Numbered from the stretch's first letter, positions 27,216-37,417 are shown. The stretch: 64,000 bases of DNA from Labrenzia sp. OB1 (GCF_001624695.1 NZ_JSEP01000006.1:1-64000), one strand, 5' to 3'. Numbers and translations: made by a program. The notes: generated from the letters alone by a model not told the origin.

Positions 27216-29195
27216 ATGGGTCTACCGTCCTGCAAACCCGGCTTTGCATCGGGTGCGCGTGGTTACGCATTTATGGCATCGGCCGGCTTGCCGGCTAGCG
27301 GTGTGCTTTGTGCTGCCAGACGCGTTCTTCAGGCCGGACTGATATTCACCGCACTGACAACGGCATCACAATCCGCCCATTCCTTTGAACTTTTCGGCTG
27401 GAAGCCCTTCGGGTCTTCGGAGGAAAATCCCGAGGCGGTTCCGGATCCCATTTCCTACAAACCCGAGATCACCCTCTCGAGCGACAATGAGCATCTTTCG
27501 ACGGAGCTAAGCAGCACCTCGATCCTGATGCAGAAGCAGAAACAGCCGCCGTCCGGTGAAGCCGGACTGCTGGCCCGCGCACTTTCCGATCGCGAACGGC
27601 TGGTCGCAAAGCTCTACTCGATCGGCCGCTACGGCGGCACTGTCGACATACTGCTCGCGGGCATCCCGCTTGAGACCGCCCTGGAGCAGTCGGATCTTCC
27701 CTCAGCCCGTCCGGTCAACGTCACCATCATGGTGAATCCGGGCCCTGTTTTCACCTTCGGGGACATTTCGATCTCCTCGCGCGGAGCGGACCTTTCCTCC
27801 GACCCCGCTTTCTGGGACCTCTCTCCCGGCGAGGTGGCGGCTTCGGACGAGATCCTGGCGGCGGAAGGGCGGATGGTCACTGTCCTGCGCGGCCGCGGCT
27901 ATCCGAAGGCGAAGATTGCCGAGCGGAGGATTACAGCCGATCACAGCACCAACCGTCTCGCGGTTACGCTGGTAGCCGATGCAGGTCCTAAGGCCCATTT
28001 CGGCGCCGTTTCCGTCAGTGGGACAAAGGTTACCGATCCGGCATTCGTCCTTCAGCAGGCCATGCTTCCACAAGGCGCGCTCTATTCTCCGGCAGACCTC
28101 GCAAGGGCCCGCAAACGCCTGAACGATCTCGGCATCTTTTCTTCCGTCCGGCTGATTGAAGGTGACATCGCCGGTCCCGAGGGGACAATGCCGATCACCA
28201 TCGAGGTGACCGAGCGCAAGCGTCATGTGATCGGCGCCGGCGCGTCCTGGTCCAGTACGGAAGGCTTCGGAGTTGAATCCTATTGGCGGCGCAGAAATCT
28301 CTTCGGCCGCGGGGAACTGCTGTCGGTGGAAGGTTCCATCGGCCGGATCGCGAACGAAAGCCTTGAAAAACTCGAATATTCGGCACGCATTGCCTTCGAA
28401 AAACCCGGTGTTTTCGGTCCGCTGACCAGTTTCTCGACGAGCCTGGGCGCCCGGCAGGAAAACCCTGATGCCTATCTCAGCCGCACAATCACCTATGATG
28501 CCTATCTGAATCGTGAGTTCACGGATCAGCTCAAGGGCCGTGCGGGGGCCGAGATTTTCTATGCCGACGAAGAAGATGCCTTCGGGGAGAGTGACTACCT
28601 GCTCGTCGGCTTGCCGGCCGATCTGACCTTCGACAACAGGGACAATCTCTTGAACCCTTCCAAAGGGGTCTTTGCCGCGCTTTTCGCGGAACCTGCCTAT
28701 GACACGCTGAATTCCAATGCGATGGGATTCGTGAAAGGCACCGTTTCGAGCTACTACGCGCTGGATGAAGCCAAACGCTTCATCCTTGCCGGCAAAGTCA
28801 CCGCCGGCTCCATTTTCGCGCCCTCCGTCGAAGCAGTTCCGGCGAGCCGGCGTTACATTGCCGGCGGTGGAGGCTCTATCCGCGGATATGCCTACCGGAA
28901 TGTCGGTCCGCGGGTGAATGGCGAAGTGACGGGAGGCCGGTCTCTCATCGAATTGTCCGGTGAAATCCGTGTCCAGATGACAGAAACGATCGGTGTCGTG
29001 GGATTTGTGGATGCGGGAAACGCGTATGAGAACAGTTTTCCCGACTTTTCTGAGGGCCTGAAGGTGGGCGTTGGCGCCGGGCTGCGCTACTTTACACCCA
29101 TAGGGCCGCTTCGTATCGATGCGGCTATACCGCTGGACCCGGGACCGGGTGACCCGGATTTCGCCCTTTATGTCGGTTTGAGCCAGGCGTTTTAG
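27216..29195 (+). CDS. tamA: TamA: Omp85-family outer-membrane translocation subunit
   Basis: ~659 residues. Start uncertain: ATG at 27216 or 27273; the frame opens at a TTG at 27153, and none has a strong ribosome site. The ATG at 27273 still leaves a full signal peptide (hydrophobic stretch ending QSAHS). Periplasmic POTRA domains occupy roughly the first 300 residues (VTIMVNPGPVFTFGDISIS; HFGAVSVSGTKVTDPAFV). The C-terminal half is the 16-strand barrel with the L6-loop motif SIRGY. TamA works with TamB to insert outer-membrane proteins or move lipid. tamB begins 5 bases after its stop, the usual TAM operon. Confidence 0.88.
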   Translation: MGLPSCKPGFASGARGYAFMASAGLPASGVLCAARRVLQAGLIFTALTTASQSAHSFELFGWKPFGSSEENPEAVPDPISYKPEITLSSDNEHLSTELSSTSILMQKQKQPPSGEAGLLARALSDRERLVAKLYSIGRYGGTVDILLAGIPLETALEQSDLPSARPVNVTIMVNPGPVFTFGDISISSRGADLSSDPAFWDLSPGEVAASDEILAAEGRMVTVLRGRGYPKAKIAERRITADHSTNRLAVTLVADAGPKAHFGAVSVSGTKVTDPAFVLQQAMLPQGALYSPADLARARKRLNDLGIFSSVRLIEGDIAGPEGTMPITIEVTERKRHVIGAGASWSSTEGFGVESYWRRRNLFGRGELLSVEGSIGRIANESLEKLEYSARIAFEKPGVFGPLTSFSTSLGARQENPDAYLSRTITYDAYLNREFTDQLKGRAGAEIFYADEEDAFGESDYLLVGLPADLTFDNRDNLLNPSKGVFAALFAEPAYDTLNSNAMGFVKGTVSSYYALDEAKRFILAGKVTAGSIFAPSVEAVPASRRYIAGGGGSIRGYAYRNVGPRVNGEVTGGRSLIELSGEIRVQMTETIGVVGFVDAGNAYENSFPDFSEGLKVGVGAGLRYFTPIGPLRIDAAIPLDPGPGDPDFALYVGLSQAF

Positions 29196-29200
29196 CGCAT

Positions 29201-32200
29201 ATGCGTTTTCTAAAGCTTTCATTACGGGTCTTCGGATTCCTGATCGCGCTTGCGATCGCCATTCCGATTCTCGCCATCGCCGCGATGCAGGTGTCGGCCG
29301 GCCGGGCGTTTGTTTCCGGTGTCGTCAGTAACCTTGCATCCGCTGACGGACGGATCGTGCGCATCGAAGGCCTTCATCTCGACTTCAATCTCAACGGCGG
29401 GCTTGAGCGCCTGACCGTTGCCGATGAGACGGGTGTTTGGCTTGACGCCGAACAGTTCACACTTGGCTGGAATCCGCTGATGCTCCTTTCCGGCGAACTG
29501 GAAATCGCCAGCGTGACCGCCGCCCAGATCAACCTGGAAAGACAACCTTCAATCCCGCAGGACGAAACCACCGGCAAAGCGCCCGGCAGCGATGACTCTA
29601 CGGGTTTCTCTTTGCCGGTCGACGTCACTCTGGAGAGTTTCCGTCTCGGCGAAGTGAACCTGGGACAAGCCTTGCTTGGAACTCCCGTCTCCCTGAGCGC
29701 CTCGGGGTCGGGAACGTTCGCAGCCGACCCTGCCCTTCTCACGGCCCAACTGGACGTCAAGCGCACCGACGGAATCGACGCCAGCCTGCTTGCCACTGCC
29801 GAATTCGAACCGGCCGCCGAAAAGCTTGCCTTCGACATCACGATCTCGGAACCTCGCGGCGGTTTGGCCGCACGTCTTCTCGAAGTCCCAGAGCTTCCGG
29901 CCCTGCGCCTGGAGCTCAAAGGCGACGGTCCCTTGACCAATTGGGCGGCCAAACTCGGTCTGGATCTGGACGGACGGTCAACCGTGACAGGTTCCGCAAG
30001 GATTGAAGATACCGCCGGCGGACGGCACCTTTCCTTCGATCTTGACGGCGATCTCGCTCCCCTGGCGCCTCCCGAGGTCCAGGCGTTCTTGCTCGGCACC
30101 ACAAACGCTTCGGGAGAGGCCCGGTTCTCCGATGATTTCACACCGCAATCGGCGCTGCTTGCCCTCAAGACCCGAACAGTTTCCCTTGATGCCAGCGCAG
30201 ACCTCACCAGCTCCAAAATTGACGCTTCGGCCCAGCTTTCGGTGAGCGCGGGTGAAGGCGCCCTTATTGCCGTTGAACTGGCTGACCGGCGAATTGCATT
30301 CGGTCCGCTGAAGGCCGACTTTACCGTTTCCGGGCAGCGGTCATCCGCCGACTGGTCTGGCGATGTGAACATTGCGTCCTTTCAAACGGCGGAAGTCCGG
30401 ACGGGTGAACTGGACCTGAAGACCTCGGGCTCCGGCGCCGATCTCACACCTTCGGTCATGAATTCGCCATTCGACTTGTCCCTCGCGATTGCTGAACTTG
30501 AAGGACTGACACAGGAAACTGCCCCGCTGTCAGGCCCGTTGTCCATGCAGGGAAAGGGGACAGCCGATGGCAGGAACAATTCGCTGCGGATCACGGATCT
30601 TGCCGTCAACACTTCGGCCGGTCGCGTCACGCTGTCGGATACGGAGATTTCCGAAGACAAGGTCGACGCTCGTGGCCGCCTGTCGCTCACGGATCTGGCA
30701 AAATTATCCGGTCTCGCCGGACGCGATCTCGGGGGCAGTGTTTCGGGAAGCTTTTCCGCCGACCTGGACCCGGCCACGCTCACCGGATCGGCAACCAGCG
30801 CGCTGGTGCTGCGTGAGCTCAAAACCGGCGTTTCCCAAGCGGACATGCTGCTGTCGGGAGAAAGCAACCTCGATCTGACGCTGGCTCTTGCAGGACAGGA
30901 CGACATAACCGTCAAAAGCCTGGCGCTGAAAAACAATGCCCTGGAGGTTCGCGGCAATGCGCACTACCAGAAGACCGCCCTCACCTCCGATCTGACAGTC
31001 AGCCTTGAGGATCTGTCCAGAGTAGATCCTCAGCTCGCGGGCGATCTTGTGCTGGACGTTCGTTCCTCCGGTCCGATAAGCGCTCTTGAGGTTGAGGCGA
31101 ACGCCACCTCTCAGCAGATCCTGCTTGCGGGAACGCCCCTCGACGACCTGAGTTTTTCCGCGGATGCGACGGCGGATCCGGCCGCACCAACAGCAGCCGT
31201 CAAAGGCACGGCATCACTCAACGGTCAGCCGATCTCCGTCGATGTGGTGCTGACCAGCAAGGACGGCGGCGCGGACGTCTCTCCCCTGTCGATCCGCCTT
31301 GCCGGAAACACCGTGACGGGGGCTCTGTCCATCGCGAATGTGGACGAGCCCGTCGAGACGCTGAGAGGCGATCTGACGATTGACGCTCCCGATCTTGCTT
31401 CCCTCTCCCCACTGCTGCTGACGGAGATCAGTGGCCATCTGCAAGGGACATTGTCCGCCAATCCGGACAACCGGACGCTGGCGGTTGATGTCACCGGCAA
31501 CGATATCGGCATTCCGTCAGTCAGTATCGGCACCCTGACGCTGAAGGCCAACCTGGCGGCGCCCTATTCCCCGGAGAACGTCACTGCGGATATTCAGCTC
31601 TCCGGCCTGCTGACGAATGCAACCCCCATTCACAGCGCCTCCATCAGCGCAACACCGGATGGGGATGGCACGGCGATCTCGGCACAAGTTGCCATGGACG
31701 AAAAAGAGCGCGACGGACTGACCCTCAAGGCCCGCGTCAACGAACCCGATACCGGTGCATATGTGCTGGCCCTTCAGGAACTCGCCCTGCGCTATCAGGG
31801 TCTTTCCAGCGCGCTCAGGCAGCCGACAACCATTTCCTATAGTGGCGGCGAAGCGACAATCGCACCCCTGGAACTCAAGCTTGGCGACGGATCTCTGTCG
31901 GTTGCCGGCAAAGCCGGACAGTCCCTGGACATCGCCGCCGATTTGAAGTCGGTGCCCCTGAGCCTCGCAAACGCGTTCCTGCCGTCACTGGGTCTTGGAG
32001 GCACTTTGTCGGGCAATGTGAAAGCCACGGGCAGTGCCTCGTCTCCCGAGGCGGAATGGACGATAACCGGCTCTTCGCTCACGTCCAGCGACCTCAAGAG
32101 CAACGGGCTGTCGGCTCTTGACCTCACGTCCTCCGGTTCGCTGAAGTCCGATCAGATCACACAGACCACCCGCGTCAGCGATCCGAACGGATTGAACCTG

Positions 32201-33547
32201 ACCGCCAACGGCGCCATCGGACTTTCCAGACCGAATGCTCTGTCCATCTCGCTTGACGGGACGGTTCCCCTTGCCGCGTTGCGGCGTCCCTTGCTGGATT
32301 CCGGACTGAGAGGCGAAGGGACAATTTCCGTGCAAGGCACGGTTTCGGGCAGCGCTGCGAATCCTGCCTACCAGATGACGGCAACTCCGGCCGGCCTCAA
32401 GATAACCAGTCTGACCACCGGCCTGACCGCACAGAACATCGGCGGCACCATTTCGATTTCCCAGGACCGGGCGGTGTTGAACGGCATTGTGGGAGATCTT
32501 GCCACCGGCGGAAATTTCTCTGCCGGGGGAACGGTGGGCATGAAAGACGGACTGGCTGCAGAAATCGCTCTCAAGCTGAACAACGGCCGTTACGTCGACC
32601 CCGGCCTGGTGACGGCGGTTATCAATGCCGATCTGAAAGTTTCCGGGCCACTCGCGTCCCCGACAGGTTCGGCATTGATCAATGGAACGGTCAAGATCAA
32701 CAAGGCCGACATTTCCATTCCCGAAAGTCTGCCCGGCGCCATTCCTCCTGTCGATGTGCGCCATGTGAACGCTTCGAAGGCGGTTCAGTTGCAGGCAGCG
32801 GAACTCAGTGGCGGATCGCAGCAGAGCGAAACCCAGGAGAGAAGCTTCCCGCCACGCCTCGACATCCTGCTCTCCGCGCCCGGCCAGATCTTCGTTCGTG
32901 GCCGCGGACTCGATGCCGAACTGCAGGGTGAACTGAAAATCGTTGGAACGACGACCGATCCGCAAGCAATCGGTGCCTTCAGCCTCCGGCGCGGTCAACT
33001 CAATATCCTGACACGGCGGCTTCTGTTCTCGCATGGTACCGCCACATTCGAAGGATCTCTGACACCGGTCATCGATTTCGCCGCCACGACGACAGTCAGC
33101 GATACGACGATTACCGTGAGTGTCAGTGGTGAGGCAGACGACCCGCAAATCGCATTCACGTCCTCTCCTGAACTTCCACAGGACGAGGTGCTCGCTCTCC
33201 TGCTCTTCGGCAAGAGTGTCGGCAATCTTTCGCCAACCCAGGTCGCACGGCTGGCTGCCGCCATCGCGACCCTGACGGGTGGAAATGACAACAGTCCCCT
33301 TGCCTCCATCCGCAAGTCGCTCGGGCTTGATGAGATAGACGTCAACACCACTGGTGAAAACGGTCCGTCGGTCTCGGTCGGCAAGTATATAAACGACAAC
33401 ATCTACCTTGGCGTCGAACAGGGAACCGGGACAGATTCAAGCCGCGTCCAGGTCGACATCGATCTCGACCGCGGACTGAAAGTGCGCGGTGAAGTTGGAG
33501 CGGACGGGTCATCGAAAGCCGGTATTTTCTTCGAGAAAGAATACTGA
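29201..33547 (+). CDS. tamB: TamB: inner-membrane-anchored translocation and assembly subunit
   Basis: 1448 residues, within the usual TamB range. An N-terminal membrane anchor (~7-29) is followed by a long beta-taco of repeated LxLxG-type strands, and the C-terminal DUF490/TamB domain (~1100-1448) ends ...IFFEKEY. The protein spans the periplasm and forms a hydrophobic groove for protein or lipid transport with TamA. ATG five bases after tamA, so the two are co-transcribed. An imperfect terminator candidate follows: CCCTGA 33561-33566 / TCAGGG 33575-33580, without a T-tract. Confidence 0.9.
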   Translation: MRFLKLSLRVFGFLIALAIAIPILAIAAMQVSAGRAFVSGVVSNLASADGRIVRIEGLHLDFNLNGGLERLTVADETGVWLDAEQFTLGWNPLMLLSGELEIASVTAAQINLERQPSIPQDETTGKAPGSDDSTGFSLPVDVTLESFRLGEVNLGQALLGTPVSLSASGSGTFAADPALLTAQLDVKRTDGIDASLLATAEFEPAAEKLAFDITISEPRGGLAARLLEVPELPALRLELKGDGPLTNWAAKLGLDLDGRSTVTGSARIEDTAGGRHLSFDLDGDLAPLAPPEVQAFLLGTTNASGEARFSDDFTPQSALLALKTRTVSLDASADLTSSKIDASAQLSVSAGEGALIAVELADRRIAFGPLKADFTVSGQRSSADWSGDVNIASFQTAEVRTGELDLKTSGSGADLTPSVMNSPFDLSLAIAELEGLTQETAPLSGPLSMQGKGTADGRNNSLRITDLAVNTSAGRVTLSDTEISEDKVDARGRLSLTDLAKLSGLAGRDLGGSVSGSFSADLDPATLTGSATSALVLRELKTGVSQADMLLSGESNLDLTLALAGQDDITVKSLALKNNALEVRGNAHYQKTALTSDLTVSLEDLSRVDPQLAGDLVLDVRSSGPISALEVEANATSQQILLAGTPLDDLSFSADATADPAAPTAAVKGTASLNGQPISVDVVLTSKDGGADVSPLSIRLAGNTVTGALSIANVDEPVETLRGDLTIDAPDLASLSPLLLTEISGHLQGTLSANPDNRTLAVDVTGNDIGIPSVSIGTLTLKANLAAPYSPENVTADIQLSGLLTNATPIHSASISATPDGDGTAISAQVAMDEKERDGLTLKARVNEPDTGAYVLALQELALRYQGLSSALRQPTTISYSGGEATIAPLELKLGDGSLSVAGKAGQSLDIAADLKSVPLSLANAFLPSLGLGGTLSGNVKATGSASSPEAEWTITGSSLTSSDLKSNGLSALDLTSSGSLKSDQITQTTRVSDPNGLNLTANGAIGLSRPNALSISLDGTVPLAALRRPLLDSGLRGEGTISVQGTVSGSAANPAYQMTATPAGLKITSLTTGLTAQNIGGTISISQDRAVLNGIVGDLATGGNFSAGGTVGMKDGLAAEIALKLNNGRYVDPGLVTAVINADLKVSGPLASPTGSALINGTVKINKADISIPESLPGAIPPVDVRHVNASKAVQLQAAELSGGSQQSETQERSFPPRLDILLSAPGQIFVRGRGLDAELQGELKIVGTTTDPQAIGAFSLRRGQLNILTRRLLFSHGTATFEGSLTPVIDFAATTTVSDTTITVSVSGEADDPQIAFTSSPELPQDEVLALLLFGKSVGNLSPTQVARLAAAIATLTGGNDNSPLASIRKSLGLDEIDVNTTGENGPSVSVGKYINDNIYLGVEQGTGTDSSRVQVDIDLDRGLKVRGEVGADGSSKAGIFFEKEY

Positions 33548-33766
33548 GACCATATCCGAACCCTGACATTCCTATCAGGGACATCGCAGATTTCCGCCGT
33601 TCAGCGATCTCAATCCGACAAAGTCCGGTCCAGCTGTTGCGATGCACCGGCCTGCCGTGCGAGGTTGCGGGCCATGAACCACATATTCAGGAAGAATTCT
33701 CCGTCGGGACCGGCGGGGACCGTACATCTGGCGGCGGAAACGATCGTCAGTGACGGGAGTGCGACC

Positions 33767-34120
33767 ATGTCGAACAACAGTAGCGACTACACTTTGGGGG
33801 AACGGATCTGCAAGGCGCGGGACGCCTCGGGCCTGTCCACCGCCCAGTTGGCACGCCGGCTCGGCATTAAGACGGCGACGATGCAAAGCTGGGAAAGCGA
33901 CCGTTCCGAGCCCCGTTCCAACAAGCTCGTTCTGCTTGCCGGCGTCCTGAATGTCAGCCCGACCTGGCTGCTCGTCGGCCGCGGCACCCCCCCGATTTCG
34001 GAAGACGCTCCGGGAGCGGATCTGGACAGTATGCGGGTCGCCCTTGATCGAATTCAAAAGCAGGCCCAGACGCTTGCCGATGAAATCGGGGTGCTGCAGG
34101 ACCGGATAAACGGGGAATAA
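33767..34120 (+). CDS. XRE-family helix-turn-helix regulator
   Basis: 117 residues from the ATG at 33767, which follows GGGAG by ~9 bases. Codons back to a TTG at 33665 lack protein character. The N-terminal Cro/C1-type HTH (~9-65) reads LGERICKARDASGLSTAQLARR, then LGIKTATMQSWESDR and LAGVLNVSPTWLL. The C-terminal ~45 residues are a predicted coiled coil (DSMRVALDRIQKQAQTLADEIGVLQDRI), probably for dimerisation. The target is unknown. It follows tamB on the same strand with a 219-base gap and may be autonomous. Confidence 0.82.
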   Translation: MSNNSSDYTLGERICKARDASGLSTAQLARRLGIKTATMQSWESDRSEPRSNKLVLLAGVLNVSPTWLLVGRGTPPISEDAPGADLDSMRVALDRIQKQAQTLADEIGVLQDRINGE

Positions 34121-34160
34121 CTCGCAAACGCCGACTGATCGGTCTTTATCGCCTTCCGGC

Positions 34161-34470
34161 TCAGGTCTGTTCCCCCTCCCCTGCAAACCTGAGGAGATCC
34201 TGCAGAATTTCCTCAGGCATCCTCACCCCTTCACGGACAGCAGTCTCGCGCGCTTCCAGCCTGCGGCTGCCGGGAAACCTTGGCGGCGACCAGCACCTTG
34301 GCTGCCAGACCTTCAGTTTCGGCAATTGAAACAGTTGGTGTCACTCTTTGTTGCCGTCTCTGCTGCTGCTGAAGATCCGTAAGCGATGAGCTGTTCGCGC
34401 CCTGGCCGGAAAATAACAAATCGGAATTGAACTCCGAAGGCCGGAACGCGCCAACACCGCTCCCCGTCAT
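34161..34470 (-). other. Possible small frameshifted gene in a gene-poor spacer
   Basis: The 34121-34466 spacer has two minus-strand frames that look partly coding. Frame A runs 34470-34231 (79 codons, ATG start next to the stop of the SDR-like gene) and ends in a cysteine-rich, unlikely tail. Frame B is open 34340-34161 and ends ...MPEEILQDLLRFAGEGEQT, a typical amphipathic helix, but has no good start (TTG at 34325 at best). A single +1 shift near 34270 would join the credible halves. Neither half matches a family I know. It could be a decayed gene, a sequencing error or chance. Confidence 0.3.
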
Positions 34471-35267
34471 CCGTTTGCCACCCGTGCCTTGTCGTAGGCG
34501 ACCGTCAGAGCGTCGCGTGGTTGCGGCACGAGCTTCAGAAGATCGCTAACGTCAGACTTCAGGAAGCCGGCCATCGCGGCCGACGAGATCGATAACAGCA
34601 TCGGGGCCTGAAAGGGCAAGAGAGGCACGGTGGATAGCCGCTCACGCTCGGCCGCAAGACTTGTCGGTTCATAGGCAACTGCAAGCCGTTGTGCCAGATG
34701 GGATACGGAAAATGGCGTGACGCCGGAAAGTTCATAGGTGAGCCCCGCGTGTGCCTTCGGATTTTGAAGGACTTCGAACGCCGCGTCGGCCAGATCGGCT
34801 CTCGCTACTGCGGATATCGCAGCGGTGCCGAATGGCACCGTGATCCGCCCTTGGCGCGGCGCGGCAAGCGTACCGATCAACTCCGCATAAAGCCCGTTCC
34901 GAAGGATCGTCCACCCGAGACCGCTTTCGATCAAGGCGCGCTCAGTCCAGCGATGTGCGAGCGCAAAACCCAGATGATCGCTGGCCGCCGACAGGCTTGT
35001 GTAAACAACATGTGTAACGCCTTGGCGGCGTGCCTCTTTTAATACGGCTCCGTGCCTCCGCATGACAATGTCATCTTCTGCATAGCCGGCGGAGAGAAGG
35101 AACACAGTTGAGATGCCTGAGAAGTCCAGCGTCTCCCTGTGATCGAAATCCATCAGTCGGTCAGCAACTCGCGAGCGGCTGGCTGTTTCAACCGGAAGTC
35201 CGGCCTCCTTCGTTCTTTGTGCTACAAGTGATGCAAGCTGGCCCGATGCGCCGGTTATCAAAATCAT
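34467..35267 (-). CDS. NmrA/QorB-like NAD(P)H-binding oxidoreductase
   Basis: 266 residues. Atypical SDR with the N-terminal dinucleotide motif ITGASGQLASLVAQ (4-17) and no classical YxxxK pair. Similar to NmrA-like and QorB (quinone reductase) proteins, including the WTILRNGLYAE segment near 125. It probably senses or reduces with NAD(P)H in the cytosol; the substrate is unknown. It diverges from an HxlR regulator 70 bases away, a common pairing in which the regulator controls the oxidoreductase in response to reactive electrophiles. Confidence 0.8.
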   Translation of the reverse strand: MILITGASGQLASLVAQRTKEAGLPVETASRSRVADRLMDFDHRETLDFSGISTVFLLSAGYAEDDIVMRRHGAVLKEARRQGVTHVVYTSLSAASDHLGFALAHRWTERALIESGLGWTILRNGLYAELIGTLAAPRQGRITVPFGTAAISAVARADLADAAFEVLQNPKAHAGLTYELSGVTPFSVSHLAQRLAVAYEPTSLAAERERLSTVPLLPFQAPMLLSISSAAMAGFLKSDVSDLLKLVPQPRDALTVAYDKARVANG

Positions 35268-35337
35268 GGACGTCCCTTTCCTTTAGGTTCCGGCATGGTT
35301 TAGGACGTTTCGATCAGACACATAAGGAGGCACAATC

Positions 35338-35745
35338 TTGTCCGCTACGCACACCGATGTTCGCGGGAAAGCCGCGATAGAACCTTGCGGCTCGCCGGAT
35401 CACGAGGACTGCGGAATACGCCTTGCGCTTGATCGGCTGGGCGAACAGTGGACGGTAATGGCGCTTGCTGAACTATCCGCAGGCCCGCGGCGGTATCGGG
35501 AGATGGAGCGTGCGCTGGTCGGCGTCTCGCAGAGAATGATGACCTTGACGCTACGCCGCCTGGAACGCGACGGACACGTTCTGCGTCATGTCGAGCCGAC
35601 CGTTCCGCCGAGTGTCACTTACGAACTGACGGAGCTCGGCCGTTCCTTCGCGGAGCAAGTAGCTTCACTGGTCATATGGAGCAGGCGGCGCAAGGACGAA
35701 ATAGAGACGGCTCAGGCACGCTTCGACGGCCGGCCAACAACTTGA
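35338..35745 (+). CDS. HxlR-family winged-helix transcriptional regulator
   Basis: 135 residues. TTG start supported by AGGAGG at 35325-35330 with 7-base spacing. Single HxlR domain: a conserved N-terminal cysteine in HEDCGIRLALDRLGEQW, then the winged helix with ISGGPRRYREME-like and VSQRMMTLTLRRLERDG blocks and the wing VPPSVTYELTELG. Members of the family sense aldehydes, quinones or disulphide stress through cysteines near the N-terminus; two are present here (in PCGS and EDCG). Divergent from the NmrA-like gene, its likely target. Confidence 0.87.
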   Translation: MSATHTDVRGKAAIEPCGSPDHEDCGIRLALDRLGEQWTVMALAELSAGPRRYREMERALVGVSQRMMTLTLRRLERDGHVLRHVEPTVPPSVTYELTELGRSFAEQVASLVIWSRRRKDEIETAQARFDGRPTT

Positions 35746-35959
35746 CGGAGAAGGTCTTCTGCTTCAAATCAGGCGACTACGGATGGCGCTCCCCTACCTC
35801 GCATTCCCGCTTCCTGCAAATTGCCTTTGCTACGATCTCGGCGCGCCCTCTTTCAACTAGAAAGCACTTGCAAGAGCCCACGCTCGCCCTCTATCTCTAA
35901 CGCATCTATTCAGATCAGAAATCTGCCTCCACCTCATCCCAATCTTCGGGGAGCCTTCC

Positions 35960-37417
35960 ATGTCATTGAATACTTCGCTGTTGAAACAACAGGTTTTTAT
36001 CGACGGTACCTGGCTGGATGCCGATAGCGGCGAAACGATCGAAGTGACCAATCCTGCGACCGGTCAAAAGATCGGAACCATACCCATGTGCGGACGGGCG
36101 GAAACCGCTCGCGCTATCGCCGCTGCGGACGCCGCGCTGCCGGGCTGGAAGGCTTTGACCGCGGAAGCGCGCGCCGGACACATGCACAATCTGTGTGACG
36201 CCATCATGGACCAGATTGACGATCTCGCAGTTCTTCTGACGACAGAGATGGGCAAGCCGCTTGCCGAGGCAAAGGGCGAGATCGCGCTGGGCGTCAAATA
36301 TATCCGTTTCCTTGCCGAGGAAGGCAAACGCGTCTACGGCGATACAATTCCTTCGCCCTGGGCCGACCGGCGTATTCTGGTCACCAAGGAGCCGGTGGGC
36401 GTCGCAGGCTCCATCACACCGTGGAACTTTCCCAATTCGATGATCGCCCGCAAGCTTGGTGCGGCGCTCGCCGCCGGATGCACCATGGTGATGAAACCGG
36501 CCGAGTTCACACCCTATTCCGCGCTGGTCTACGGTGTGATGGCAGAGAAATCGGGACTGCCCAAGGGTGTCATCAATATCATCACCGGCGATGCCCCGGC
36601 CATCGGCGAGGAGATGTGCGAGAACCCGGCCTTGCGGAAAATCACCTTCACCGGGTCCACCCGGGTCGGCAAATTGCTGGCCGGCAATGCCGGCAAGAAC
36701 ATGAAGAAGATTTCGATGGAACTGGGTGGCAACGCCCCTTTCATCGTCTTCGACGATGCGGATCTCGACCGTGCGGTTGAAGGAGCGATTGCCAGCAAGT
36801 TCCGGAACTCCGGCCAGACCTGCGTCTGCGCCAACCGGATTTATGTTCAGGCGGGCGTCTACGATGCATTCGCCGTGAAACTGAAAACGGCAATGGTGGA
36901 GCAGTTGAAAGTCGGAAACGGTCTGGAGAACGGCGTTACGCAAGGTCCGTTGATCAACGAGGCGGCCGTTGAAAAAGTTGCCGTGCATGTTCAGGACGCA
37001 CTCGCCAAGGGCGGCGTTCTGATGACCGGCGGACACCCCTCGAACGGCCCTGGAACGTTCTTCGAACCGACACTGATCACCCGCGCCAGCAAGGACATGA
37101 AGGTCGCCCGTGAAGAGACCTTCGGCCCTCTCGCGGCGCTCTTCAGCTTCGACACCGAGGAAGAAGCCATCGCGCTCGCGAACGACACGGAATTCGGCCT
37201 CGCCTGCTACTTCTACACCAAGGACCTCGGCCGCAGTTTCCGGGTGATGGAAGCGCTGCAATACGGCCTTGTTGGTGTCAATGAAGGCGTGATCACCACC
37301 GAGGTCGCCCCTTTCGGCGGTTTCAAGGACAGCGGCGTCGGAAACGAGGGATCCAAATACGGTCTCGACGATTATCTGAACGTCAAATACAGCTGCATCG
37401 GCGGTCTGGGCAAATAG
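35960..37417 (+). CDS. gabD: NAD(P)-dependent succinate-semialdehyde dehydrogenase
   Basis: 485 residues, the usual length. Oxidises succinate semialdehyde (GABA breakdown) to succinate. Catalytic residues seen: Glu254 in MELGGNAPF and the nucleophile Cys288 in SGQTCVC; cofactor loop FTGSTRVGK at ~231-239; PWNFPNSM substrate/cofactor segment. The SGQTCVCANR block is the hallmark of GabD/SSADH within the aldehyde dehydrogenase superfamily, though glutarate-semialdehyde activity cannot be excluded. No gabT lies nearby. The ATG follows GGGGAG. A perfect 11-bp stem-loop follows the gene. Confidence 0.87.
   Translation: MSLNTSLLKQQVFIDGTWLDADSGETIEVTNPATGQKIGTIPMCGRAETARAIAAADAALPGWKALTAEARAGHMHNLCDAIMDQIDDLAVLLTTEMGKPLAEAKGEIALGVKYIRFLAEEGKRVYGDTIPSPWADRRILVTKEPVGVAGSITPWNFPNSMIARKLGAALAAGCTMVMKPAEFTPYSALVYGVMAEKSGLPKGVINIITGDAPAIGEEMCENPALRKITFTGSTRVGKLLAGNAGKNMKKISMELGGNAPFIVFDDADLDRAVEGAIASKFRNSGQTCVCANRIYVQAGVYDAFAVKLKTAMVEQLKVGNGLENGVTQGPLINEAAVEKVAVHVQDALAKGGVLMTGGHPSNGPGTFFEPTLITRASKDMKVAREETFGPLAALFSFDTEEEAIALANDTEFGLACYFYTKDLGRSFRVMEALQYGLVGVNEGVITTEVAPFGGFKDSGVGNEGSKYGLDDYLNVKYSCIGGLGK

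Noticed and set aside
27702..29222. 506-codon minus-strand frame over tamA
   Set aside because: Antisense shadow of tamA with its complete barrel and POTRA motifs.
33561..33580. CCCTGA/TCAGGG hairpin after tamB as a terminator
   Set aside because: Only 6 bp with an 8-base loop and no T-tract; noted as a weak candidate only.
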